A stretch of DNA of 13,645 nucleotides from Bacillota bacterium (GCA_012799115.1 JAAZLY010000151.1:1-13645); one strand, 5' to 3'. Shown: positions 8,055 to 13,645, counted from the first letter of the stretch. Notes: generated by a model from the sequence alone, not told the origin. A program made the numbers and translations.

Positions 8055-8450
8055 ATGACACCCGTTTTCTCCAGTGGCGAACTGGATCTATTCGCTCGAC
8101 TTGTTCATGCAGAGGCTAAAGGTGAGACCTATCAAGGGCAAGTGGCTGTGGCAGCAACCGTCCTTAATCGCGTTCTCCATCCCAAGTATCCCAGCACCTT
8201 AAGTGGTGTCATCAATCAGGTAGTGATCGCCAATGGACGCAGATACTACCAATATGAGCCAGTCTTGAATGGAGCGATTCGTGCCCCAGCCAGTCAAATG
8301 GCAAAAGACGCCGTATCTGACGCCTTAGCCGGCTGGGATCCCTCCTACAATGCCACTGGGTTCTTTGCCCCAGCCAAAGTTGGGTCAAGATCATGGGTCT
8401 GGAATCGCACTCCCACTACAACGATCGGGAACCATCGCTTCTTCCGTTAG
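8055..8450 (+). CDS. SleB-type cell-wall hydrolase domain (Hydrolase_2 family)
   Basis: The 131-residue product matches the SleB/CwlJ catalytic fold of spore-cortex and cell-wall lytic enzymes. It shows ELDLFARLVHAEAKGE with candidate catalytic Glu20, then the conserved YQGQVAVAATVLNRVLHPKYP, a middle FxPVxNGxI-like segment (YEPVLNGAI), and the terminal signature IGNHRFF. The family cleaves peptidoglycan glycan strands and acts outside the membrane. As a separate ORF from ATG 8055 (GAGG 5 bases upstream) it has no signal peptide, so it could not be exported by itself. The likely original protein is the fusion with the upstream lipoprotein segment, in the same frame across one TAG. The frame upstream is open back to 7992. 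It ends in TAG, followed by a strong terminator. Not SleB proper: there is no N-terminal peptidoglycan-binding domain. Confidence 0.82.
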   Translation: MTPVFSSGELDLFARLVHAEAKGETYQGQVAVAATVLNRVLHPKYPSTLSGVINQVVIANGRRYYQYEPVLNGAIRAPASQMAKDAVSDALAGWDPSYNATGFFAPAKVGSRSWVWNRTPTTTIGNHRFFR

Positions 8451-8467
8451 ACTACTTCTACGTGAAA

Positions 8468-8501
8468 ACACCTTTCTGCCTAGCAATAAGCAGAAAGGTG
8501 T
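8468..8501. terminator. Bidirectional intrinsic terminator between convergent genes
   Basis: A perfect 12-bp stem, ACACCTTTCTGC (8468-8479) with GCAGAAAGGTGT (8490-8501), closes a 10-base loop. On the plus strand it is followed by CCTTTTCATT; on the minus strand by TTTTCACG, overlapping the stem end. It lies 17 bases after the hydrolase stop and 12 bases after the hisIE stop, so it can end transcription from both sides. Confidence 0.88.
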
Positions 8502-8513
8502 CCTTTTCATTCC

Positions 8514-9158
8514 CTAGTTCCCCGATAGACTCGATCGGCCTAGCAGTTCTTCCCAGACGGTGGCAAGACTAATCCTCCGATAGACTAATAGAACGAGGAG
8601 ATGGTACAACAAGTCGCTTACTTCGTACACTAGTTCGTCATCCCCATCATTCTTTCCTGCAATCAACACCTCTGTTGCCTCTTCGCCTAGAGCTTTGAGA
8701 ATCTTATCCAAACCATTTTCCATCAAATAGTTGGTATACGAACCCACCTTTGGCGAGCGTCTCCTGTCTTCAATGGATGCATACAACCACGAAAGAGCTT
8801 CACGATGCGGTTGTAGATCCCTTTGGTCTGGACCATCAGACATGATCAAGTTGTGGAAGCAACTGAAATTGTCTGTATCATCGTCACAGGCACCGTGACC
8901 GTGTTGGTCTACTGTAATGAGGAGCGTATCCCGATCACAATCAGTTGTAATGCGCCGTACCTTCTGCAGATTACCCGAGGTCTCGCCCTTCTTCCAGACT
9001 TCACCCCGCTTGCGACTATAAAACCAAGTTTCCCCCGTTTGTAATGTCTTATTCAATGCCTCTTCATTCATATAGGCCATCATAAGCACAGTTCCCTGGG
9101 TGTCTTGAATTATCGCTGGCACAAGACCATTTTCGTCATATCTGATCATGGCAAACAT
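8514..9158 (-). CDS. hisIE: Bifunctional phosphoribosyl-AMP cyclohydrolase / phosphoribosyl-ATP pyrophosphatase HisIE
   Basis: HisIE catalyses steps 2 and 3 of histidine synthesis: the HisE domain converts PR-ATP to PR-AMP, and the HisI domain opens the purine ring. HisI spans about residues 5-105, with SRKRGEVWKKGETSGN, the metal-binding DCDRD at 73-77, and cysteines at 74, 91 and 100. HisE spans about 122-208, with SPKVGSYTNYL, GEEATEVLIAGKN and EVSDLLYHLLVLL. The usual CHxG following the second cysteine is replaced here by CDDDTDNFSC, and the cysteine spacing is 17 and 9 instead of 16 and 7, so the zinc loop is longer and lacks its histidine. ATG at 9149 (residue 4) is the likelier start, because the G-rich site lies 9 bases before it and directly abuts the ATG at 9158. 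It follows guaA by 9 bases. No other his gene is visible. The stop is TAG. Confidence 0.93.
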   Translation of the reverse strand: MFAMIRYDENGLVPAIIQDTQGTVLMMAYMNEEALNKTLQTGETWFYSRKRGEVWKKGETSGNLQKVRRITTDCDRDTLLITVDQHGHGACDDDTDNFSCFHNLIMSDGPDQRDLQPHREALSWLYASIEDRRRSPKVGSYTNYLMENGLDKILKALGEEATEVLIAGKNDGDDELVYEVSDLLYHLLVLLVYRRISLATVWEELLGRSSLSGN

Positions 9159-9167
9159 CCCCCCACA

Positions 9168-10394
9168 TTATTCCCATTCAATCGTAGCTGGTGGTTTGGA
9201 ACTTATATCATAAACAACGCGGTTTATGCCCCTAACCTCCGTTAACAAGCGTTGGCTAATGGTCTCCAAGAGTTCATATGGAACTCTTACCCACTTGGCG
9301 GTCATGGCGTCTGTGCTTGTCACAAAGCGTAAGGCCACAACATAGTCGTAAGTCCGCTCACCCTCAAATACTCCCACCGTACGAGTGTTGGTCAACACCA
9401 CCAAGGCCTGCCAAATCTTATCATACCAACCGGACTTGCGAATCTCTTCCATCGCAATGGCATCTGCGCTCCGTAAGATCTGCAGTTTTTCTCTGGTAAT
9501 GGCACCAACTAACCGAATGGCCAAGCCGGGACCTGGAAAGGGGTGCCTCCACAAAATCTCATGTGGAATGTCCAGGAGCGCCCCAAGTGCCCGCACTTCG
9601 TCTTTAAACAGGGTAGCCAAGGGTTCTACGAGATCAAGAGCAAAATCATCAGGTAGTCCCCCCACATTGTGGTGCGATTTGACGACCTTGCCGGCCGACG
9701 TTCCACTCTCAATCACATCTGAATAGACTGTTCCTTGAACTAAGAAGGATGCATCACCTATACGCAGCGCTTCTTCTTCAAAAACACGGATGAACTCTGT
9801 TCCGATAATTTTCCTCTTTTGCTCTGGATCCTCTATTCCTTCCAGCTGATCAATAAAACGATCTTGCGCATCAACATGAACGAGGGGAATCCCGAATTGA
9901 TCGCGAAATGTCTGGATGATCTGCTCTGTCTCCCCCGCTCGCATAAATCCGTGGTCCACATATACGCAGGTGAGCTGATCACCGATGGCTTTATGGACTA
10001 AAACGGCTGCAACAGACGAATCGACACCACCGCTGAGACCGCAAATCACCTTCCCAGAACCAACTTGGGCACGGATCTGTTCTATCGCCTGCTCAAGATA
10101 GGTCTCCATGTTCCAGTCACGCTTATCGCCACAGACTGTCTGCAAAAACGCAGGTAGATCATGGGCTAGAGAAACAGGAATGCCACTTTTTTCAAGTTCC
10201 TTGACGGTATCGTCAGGAACATTGCCTACTGGGATGATTCCCCAGAGTTGGCCCGCTTCAAGCTCTGAGTCAAGGGAAGAGGACGGCACGATCTCGCTAT
10301 AGACTCCTAGCTCACGAACACATCGTGCTACATCCTGGGCCGTATCAGAGCCGTAATCCACCACCAAAATACGCTTCAAACTCTGGCCCCCCAT
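9168..10394 (-). CDS. guaA: GMP synthase with degenerate, internally deleted glutaminase domain
   Basis: GuaA aminates XMP to GMP using ATP. The synthetase part is intact: PP-loop GLSGGVDSS near residue 120, KRKIIGTEFI, SHHNVGGLP, HPFPGPGLAIRLVG and the C-terminal dimerisation end KPPATIEWE. The N-terminal glutamine amidotransferase domain is only a remnant. It starts normally (RILVVDYGS, VARCVRELGVYSEI) but runs straight from SGIPVSLAHDLPAFL into the linker before the synthetase. The position of the catalytic Cys in GVCYG is occupied by His, and the half carrying the His-Glu pair (FHPE) is absent. The total is 408 residues instead of about 510. ATG at 10394 begins one base after the hpt stop; an in-frame TTG at 10415 is the longer alternative. 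The enzyme should depend on free ammonia or a separate glutaminase. No frameshift can hide the missing part, since the surrounding frame is continuous. Confidence 0.95.
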   Translation of the reverse strand: MGGQSLKRILVVDYGSDTAQDVARCVRELGVYSEIVPSSSLDSELEAGQLWGIIPVGNVPDDTVKELEKSGIPVSLAHDLPAFLQTVCGDKRDWNMETYLEQAIEQIRAQVGSGKVICGLSGGVDSSVAAVLVHKAIGDQLTCVYVDHGFMRAGETEQIIQTFRDQFGIPLVHVDAQDRFIDQLEGIEDPEQKRKIIGTEFIRVFEEEALRIGDASFLVQGTVYSDVIESGTSAGKVVKSHHNVGGLPDDFALDLVEPLATLFKDEVRALGALLDIPHEILWRHPFPGPGLAIRLVGAITREKLQILRSADAIAMEEIRKSGWYDKIWQALVVLTNTRTVGVFEGERTYDYVVALRFVTSTDAMTAKWVRVPYELLETISQRLLTEVRGINRVVYDISSKPPATIEWE

Positions 10395-10395
10395 C

Positions 10396-10962
10396 TTAGT
10401 CAGTAATCCTGCCAATATACGGAAGTTCTCTATACTTATGATTAAAGTCTAGATCATAGCCAATCACGAACTCATCAGGAATAGAAAAACCCACATAATC
10501 TGGGACAAAATCGATCTGTCTGCGGTCAGGTTTGTCCAGCAAGACAGCTGTCTTAATACTAGCTGGTTTACGAGAACGAAGTAATTGTGATAAATATGAC
10601 AAAGTCAGACCCGAGTCGATGATATCCTCCACAATCAACACATCACGATTCTCAATCGGCGTATCTAGATCTTTTAGGAGCTGTACAACACCAGAACTTT
10701 TCGTTGACGCACCATAGCTTGATGTAGCCATGAAGTCAATTTCAAGGGGAACGTTGATCGCCCGGACTAAGTCACTCATGAAGATCACAGCCCCTTTTAG
10801 AATACCCACTACGATAAGATCCTTACCTGCATAATCGAGACTGATCTCCTCACCGAGCTCCCTAACCCGCTTGGCTATGTCGTCTTCACTCAGCATAACT
10901 TCAATCTGCAAACCAAGACCACCTCCGATATTCGCAAGTACTCTTTTCGCCACAGCCTGCAT
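10396..10962 (-). CDS. hpt: Hypoxanthine(-guanine) phosphoribosyltransferase
   Basis: A salvage enzyme that joins PRPP with hypoxanthine or guanine to give IMP or GMP. The PRPP-binding motif is VLIVEDIIDSGLTL (residues 108-121). The flexible catalytic loop SSYGASTKSSG lies at 81-91, the purine-contact segment DKPDRRQIDFVPDYVGF is near 142-158, and VVGILKGAVIFMSDL is at 51-65. From ATG 10962 (AAGGGG 3-5 bases upstream) the protein has 188 residues, with about 17 more at the N-terminus than family members usually have. A TTG at 10911, with GGAGG 10 bases upstream, would give MQIEVMLSEDDIAKRVREL, closer to the normal beginning; I keep the ATG but flag the choice. It is the first gene of hpt-guaA-hisIE. 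Products of hpt and guaA meet at GMP. The usual tilS and ftsH neighbours are not here. Confidence 0.94.
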   Translation of the reverse strand: MQAVAKRVLANIGGGLGLQIEVMLSEDDIAKRVRELGEEISLDYAGKDLIVVGILKGAVIFMSDLVRAINVPLEIDFMATSSYGASTKSSGVVQLLKDLDTPIENRDVLIVEDIIDSGLTLSYLSQLLRSRKPASIKTAVLLDKPDRRQIDFVPDYVGFSIPDEFVIGYDLDFNHKYRELPYIGRITD

Positions 10963-10965
10963 ATT

Positions 10966-10981
10966 CCCCTTGTAAATGGGG
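10966..10981 (-). promoter_or_regulatory. Small hairpin covering the hpt ribosome binding site
   Basis: On the minus strand CCCC (10981-10978), ATTTACAA and GGGG (10969-10966) can pair. The GGGG is part of the AAGGGG ribosome binding site immediately before the ATG at 10962. A four-bp G/C stem could reduce initiation there, which would favour the downstream TTG start. Such a short stem can occur by chance. Confidence 0.25.
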
Positions 10982-10995
10982 TGTTAACTTAAAAT

Positions 10996-11043
10996 GGGAC
11001 TGCTGCAAAATGAACGAAAATCCGTCCATCTCACAACAGTCCC
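10996..11043 (-). terminator. Probable terminator after groEL
   Basis: On the minus strand GGGACTGTTG (11043-11034) pairs with CAGCAGTCCC (11005-10996) in a 10-bp stem with one G-U pair, around a 28-base loop, followed by ATTTTAAG. It lies 42 bases past the groEL stop and ends about 34 bases before the hpt start. It would separate groESL from the hpt operon. The loop is long and the T run short, so some read-through is possible. Confidence 0.55.
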
Positions 11044-11048
11044 TATCT

Positions 11049-11067
11049 CCCCACGCTTCACATGGGG
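11049..11067 (-). other. Short stem-loop just after groEL
   Basis: On the minus strand CCCCATG (11067-11061), TGAAG and CGTGGGG (11055-11049) form a 7-bp stem with one G-U pair and a 5-base loop, 17 bases after the groEL stop. No T run follows directly, so it is more likely a 3' stabilising hairpin or the first part of a tandem termination region than a terminator by itself. Confidence 0.45.
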
Positions 11068-11084
11068 CTTGACTCAACTCTTAC

Positions 11085-12716
11085 TTACATCATACCGCCC
11101 ATTCCGCCCATGCCGCCCATTCCACCTGCAGGCATTGCGGGTTCGTCCACTGGCTCATCCACAATCAAGACCTCTGTGGTGAGAATCATAGCACCGATGG
11201 ACGCTGCGTTTTGCAGAGCACTTCTTGTGACCATTGCTGGGTCGATAATACCTTTCTCAACCATGTTCACGTACTCTTCTGTAAGAACATCAAAGCCTAC
11301 ACCCTTAGGCTGATTCTTAACCTTTTCAGCTACAATGGCGCCTTCCACTCCGGCATTGTTAGCAATCATCTTGACAGGTTCTTCAAGTGCACGACGAATG
11401 ATGGCAACGCCTGTAGCCTCATCGCCTGACAAGTTCAGGTTATCGAGTACACCTAGGGCATCAATTAGCATTGTTCCGCCACCAGCAACGATTCCTTCCT
11501 CTACAGCAGCGCGAGTTGCGGAGAGGGCGTCTTCAATGCGATGCTTTCTCTCTTTTAGTTCGGTTTCTGTAGGTGCACCTACTTGGATGACAGCTACGCC
11601 ACCAGAGAGTTTTGCCAAGCGCTCTTGAAGCTTCTCGATGTCATAATCGCTTGTGGAATCTTCAATTTCTGTGCGAATCTGTTGGATACGTCCTGCAATT
11701 GCCTCAGACTTACCACGGCCATCAACGATAGTGGTGTCTTCTTTGGTAACAATTACTTGACGGGCTTGACCGAGCATTTCAATGGTCGTGTTCTCGAGTT
11801 TTAGACCAACCTCTTCGCTGACAAGCTGGCCACCGGTCACAACAGCAATGTCATCGAGCATTGCTTTGCGTCTGTCGCCAAAGCCAGGAGCCTTTACAGC
11901 TACAACATTCAAGGTTCCTCTGAGCTTATTGAGTACCAAAGTGGCGAGGGCTTCTGCCTCAACATCTTCAGCAATGATCAAAAGTGGCTTGCTAACTTGC
12001 ATCGTCTTCTCTAGGATAGGAAGAATGTCAGCAATTGCACTGATTTTGCGATCGGTAATGAGGATATAGGGATCCTCTAAAACGGCTTCCATACGATCTG
12101 TATCGGTCACCATGTAGTGAGAAACATAACCCCGATCAAACTGCATACCTTCTACCACATCAAGAGTGGTTCCAATGGTATTGGATTCTTCTACAGTGAT
12201 AACGCCGTCTTTGCCGACTTTCTCCATAGCATCAGCAATCAGATCACCAATCTTGGTGTCGCCAGCAGAGATAGAGGCTACTTGAGAAATTGCTTCGCGG
12301 GTTTCTACAGGGCGAGCTGTCGCTTTGATTTCTGCTACGACGGCCTCTACTGCCTGCTCGATACCTCTCTTAATAAAGATGGGGTTTGCGCCAGCTGCTA
12401 CGTTCTTTAAGCCCTCGCGGACAATAGCCTGGGCTAAAACGGTACCAGTTGTCGTTCCATCACCAGCGATATCATTGGTCTTGGTTGCAACTTCTTTGAC
12501 AAGCTGGGCACCGAGGTTCTCAAATGGGTCATCTAGTTCGATCTCCCGGGCAATGGTTACGCCGTCATTGGTAATCGTGGGAGAACCATAGGATTTCTCG
12601 ATTACAACATTGCGTCCCTTAGGTCCTAGGGTAATCTTTACAGCATCAGCAAGGGTGTTTACCCCTTTTTCTAGCTTTTTCCGGGCATCTTCCCGAAAAA
12701 GTAACTCTTTGGCCAT
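11085..12716 (-). CDS. groEL: 60 kDa chaperonin GroEL
   Basis: GroEL forms the double-ring chaperonin that folds proteins with ATP and GroES in the cytoplasm. Motifs seen: MAKELLFREDARKKLEKGVN at the start, LGPKGRNVV, the ATP/Mg motif AGDGTTTGTVLAQAIV (Gly where Ala is commoner), the substrate-binding apical region with RGYVSHYMVTD, the family signature ending in AAVEEGIVAGGG, and the Gly-Met tail (PAGGMGGMGGMGGMM). ATG at 12716 is preferred, giving 543 residues, because GAGGAAGG lies 8 bases before it. A GTG at 12725 in the same frame overlaps that site and is unlikely. The gene starts 22 bases after groES and shares its CIRCE-controlled promoter. Confidence 0.98.
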   Translation of the reverse strand: MAKELLFREDARKKLEKGVNTLADAVKITLGPKGRNVVIEKSYGSPTITNDGVTIAREIELDDPFENLGAQLVKEVATKTNDIAGDGTTTGTVLAQAIVREGLKNVAAGANPIFIKRGIEQAVEAVVAEIKATARPVETREAISQVASISAGDTKIGDLIADAMEKVGKDGVITVEESNTIGTTLDVVEGMQFDRGYVSHYMVTDTDRMEAVLEDPYILITDRKISAIADILPILEKTMQVSKPLLIIAEDVEAEALATLVLNKLRGTLNVVAVKAPGFGDRRKAMLDDIAVVTGGQLVSEEVGLKLENTTIEMLGQARQVIVTKEDTTIVDGRGKSEAIAGRIQQIRTEIEDSTSDYDIEKLQERLAKLSGGVAVIQVGAPTETELKERKHRIEDALSATRAAVEEGIVAGGGTMLIDALGVLDNLNLSGDEATGVAIIRRALEEPVKMIANNAGVEGAIVAEKVKNQPKGVGFDVLTEEYVNMVEKGIIDPAMVTRSALQNAASIGAMILTTEVLIVDEPVDEPAMPAGGMGGMGGMGGMM

Positions 12717-12738
12717 ATCAGTCACCTTCCTCGTTTGA

Positions 12739-13026
12739 TTATCCTACAATTGCCAGCAAGTCAGATTCTTTGAGAATAAGTAGTTCTTCACCGCCATACT
12801 TCACTTCGGTTCCAGCATACTTGGCGAATAAAACGGTGTCTCCTTCTTTGACGCTCATGGGCATCAATTTGCCGTCTTCGCCATAGCGGCCTGGTCCGAC
12901 TGCCAACACTTTACCCTGTTGGGGTTTCTCTTTGGCGGTGTCGGGTAAGACGATACCGCTTGCAGTCTTCTCTTCAGCTTCCAAAACTTTCAAGACAACG
13001 CGATCTCCTAAAGGTTTAATGTTCAA
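12739..13026 (-). CDS. groES: 10 kDa co-chaperonin GroES
   Basis: GroES is the heptameric lid of the GroEL chamber. The 95-residue product has IKPLGDRVVLKVLEAEEKT, the mobile loop EKTASGIVLPDTAK (about 19-32) that docks on GroEL, GKVLAVGPGRYGEDGK, and the C-terminal KYGGEELLILKESDLLAIV. Length and both ends are typical. The start is TTG at 13026, with GAAGGGGG about 9 bases upstream; no in-frame ATG or GTG stands near it, so the rare start seems real and may lower GroES yield relative to GroEL. CIRCE lies 29 bases upstream. Confidence 0.98.
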   Translation of the reverse strand: MNIKPLGDRVVLKVLEAEEKTASGIVLPDTAKEKPQQGKVLAVGPGRYGEDGKLMPMSVKEGDTVLFAKYAGTEVKYGGEELLILKESDLLAIVG

Positions 13027-13055
13027 CTACGTGTACCCCCTTCAATATCCTCTTG

Positions 13056-13082
13056 TTAGCACTCCTTCACAGTGAGTGCTAA
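13056..13082 (-). promoter_or_regulatory. CIRCE operator (HrcA binding site) of groESL
   Basis: TTAGCACTC (13056-13064), nine bases, then GAGTGCTAA (13074-13082): an exact match to the CIRCE consensus TTAGCACTC-N9-GAGTGCTAA. HrcA repressor binds this element and is kept active by GroEL, so groESL should be induced by heat and other protein-folding stress. It lies between the candidate promoter and the groES start. hrcA itself is not in the window. Confidence 0.98.
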
Positions 13083-13093
13083 ACCTATACCAT

Positions 13094-13122
13094 ATATTAA
13101 TCAACCAGACCAGATTTTGCAA
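13094..13122 (-). promoter_or_regulatory. Candidate sigma-A promoter of groESL
   Basis: On the minus strand TTGCAA (13122-13117) is followed after 17 bases by TAATAT (13099-13094). This matches the consensus at 4 of 6 positions in each hexamer, with ideal spacing. Transcription would start within or just before CIRCE, at 13082-13088, the usual layout for HrcA repression. The right half of a 63-base inverted repeat overlaps both hexamers. Confidence 0.55.
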
Positions 13123-13161
13123 GTCTTTGCGTTACGCAAAACCTGGCACAAATGGTTGATT
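13099..13161. repeat. Nested inverted repeat upstream of groESL
   Basis: Outer arms AATCAACCA (13099-13107) and TGGTTGATT (13153-13161) are perfect. Inside them CCAGATTTTGC (13110-13120) faces GCAAAACCTGG (13136-13146), an 11-bp match with one difference that is a G-U pair in a minus-strand transcript. A separate perfect palindrome, TTTGCGT-T-ACGCAAA (13126-13140), sits in the centre and shares bases with the right inner arm, so the two structures exclude each other. It lies between the comB-like stop and CIRCE and covers the candidate promoter. Confidence 0.7.
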
Positions 13162-13167
13162 TGGGTC

Positions 13168-13201
13168 AAAAAATAACTTTATCTCTCAAATGCTACAGTT
13201 A
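13168..13201 (-). terminator. Weak candidate terminator of the comB-like gene
   Basis: On the minus strand TAACT (13201-13197, including the stop codon) can pair with AGTTA (13178-13174), directly followed by six T (13173-13168). The stem is only 5 bp and A/T-rich with an 18-base loop, so termination would be poor, and the larger inverted repeat just beyond may help or replace it. Confidence 0.25.
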
Positions 13202-13645
13202 ACTCCCTAAATGTCCCCAACCCGTCTCTTGATCCCAGATGACAACTCCGGTACTTGTCTTCGGTTTCAAGCAGAACTCCAGATCATCGTTGAGACCTAG
13301 AGCCTGCAAACGCTGACCGTGTTTGCTATCTTTGAGCTCCTCCAGGCGCATCGTTTCATAGAGCACAAGTGCGGTCTTGGCTCCATCCCCGAAATCAATC
13401 CCCTTGCAGTGACTGAGAATCAAACCCGCACACCATGTGTCCTCAAGGGAAAACCTACCCTCAAGGCCAGCAGGGAAGAAAACGAGATCCCGCCCTTGCC
13501 TGGCAGCGTACTCTGCTACAGCCTGGGCTGAACGAATAGAAGCTAAAACCACCTCCTGGGCACCCCTTGCAGCATGAATCGCCCTGGTCCCATTGGTGGT
13601 TGAACATACCAAATTACCGCCCTGGTAGGAGCGGCCATCATGTTC
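13199..13645 (-). CDS. comB: ComB-family 2-phosphosulfolactate phosphatase, C-terminal part (runs off right edge)
   Basis: The frame stays open from the TAA at 13199 to the window end (149 codons including the stop), so the gene begins beyond 13645. The apparent start at 13612 is an internal TTG. Visible motifs are those of the ComB family: EHDGRSYQGGNLVCSTTNGT then RA, FFPAGLEGRFSLEDTWCAGLIL, and DFGDGAKTALVLYE. ComB removes phosphate from 2-phosphosulfolactate to give sulfolactate, a step of coenzyme M synthesis in methanogens. Homologues are common in bacteria without coenzyme M, where sulfolactate may be an end product and the role is often unproven. About 60% of a normal 230-250 residue protein is present. 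It is in the same direction as groESL but probably a separate transcript. Confidence 0.85.
   Translation of the reverse strand, partial: EHDGRSYQGGNLVCSTTNGTRAIHAARGAQEVVLASIRSAQAVAEYAARQGRDLVFFPAGLEGRFSLEDTWCAGLILSHCKGIDFGDGAKTALVLYETMRLEELKDSKHGQRLQALGLNDDLEFCLKPKTSTGVVIWDQETGWGHLGS

Noticed and set aside
9168..10415. Frameshift hiding the rest of the GuaA glutaminase domain
   Set aside because: The frame is continuous from remnant to synthetase and there is no spare sequence between them or upstream, where hpt ends one base before the ATG; the missing half is a true deletion.
11085..11130. Gly-Gly-Met repeats at the groEL 3' end as a novel repeat
   Set aside because: This is the usual flexible GGM tail of bacterial GroEL.
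1..13645. CRISPR arrays, insertion sequences, prophage or defence genes
   Set aside because: I found no regularly spaced direct repeats, transposase or integrase motifs, or tRNA-linked attachment sites; all sizeable genes are core metabolic, repair or chaperone genes plus one hydrolase.

Overview
The window looks like chromosomal housekeeping DNA from a Gram-positive-type bacterium, most likely a member of the Firmicutes/Bacillota. The evidence is the Firmicutes-style order pcrA-ligA-gatC-gatA-gatB, a groESL operon under a perfect CIRCE element, a SleB-type cell-wall hydrolase, and strong GGAGG-like ribosome binding sites. Base composition is moderate, near 50% GC by eye. I cannot name the genus. 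I see no tRNA, rRNA, CRISPR array, transposase or phage gene, and no gene-free gap over 300 bases.

Region 1 (1-7565, all minus strand) is one compact operon read right to left. It encodes PcrA/UvrD helicase, NAD-dependent DNA ligase LigA, the three GatCAB amidotransferase subunits, and the first 69 codons of an Lgt-like prolipoprotein diacylglyceryl transferase that leaves the left edge. Junctions overlap or are a few bases apart up to gatB, suggesting translational coupling.

Region 2 (7566-8513) is an island on the plus strand, divergent from pcrA. It holds what looks like one former gene for a lipid-anchored SleB-type hydrolase, cut by a single in-frame TAG. A long imperfect palindrome lies upstream and a bidirectional terminator downstream.

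Region 3 (8514-10962, minus) is hpt-guaA-hisIE, three genes of purine salvage, GMP synthesis and histidine synthesis, packed 1 to 18 bases apart depending on the starts chosen. Its GuaA is the most unusual protein here. The glutaminase domain has shrunk to about 85 residues, has no catalytic Cys-His-Glu triad, and is fused to an intact synthetase domain. HisIE also has an altered zinc loop.

Region 4 (10963-13645, minus) is groES-groEL with CIRCE and a probable promoter, preceded by a 63-base nested inverted repeat. Upstream of that is the C-terminal part of a ComB-family 2-phosphosulfolactate phosphatase running off the right edge.

I do not see a convincing new multi-gene system. The leads worth following are the degenerate GuaA, the TAG-split hydrolase, the structured groE upstream region and the variant HisI loop.
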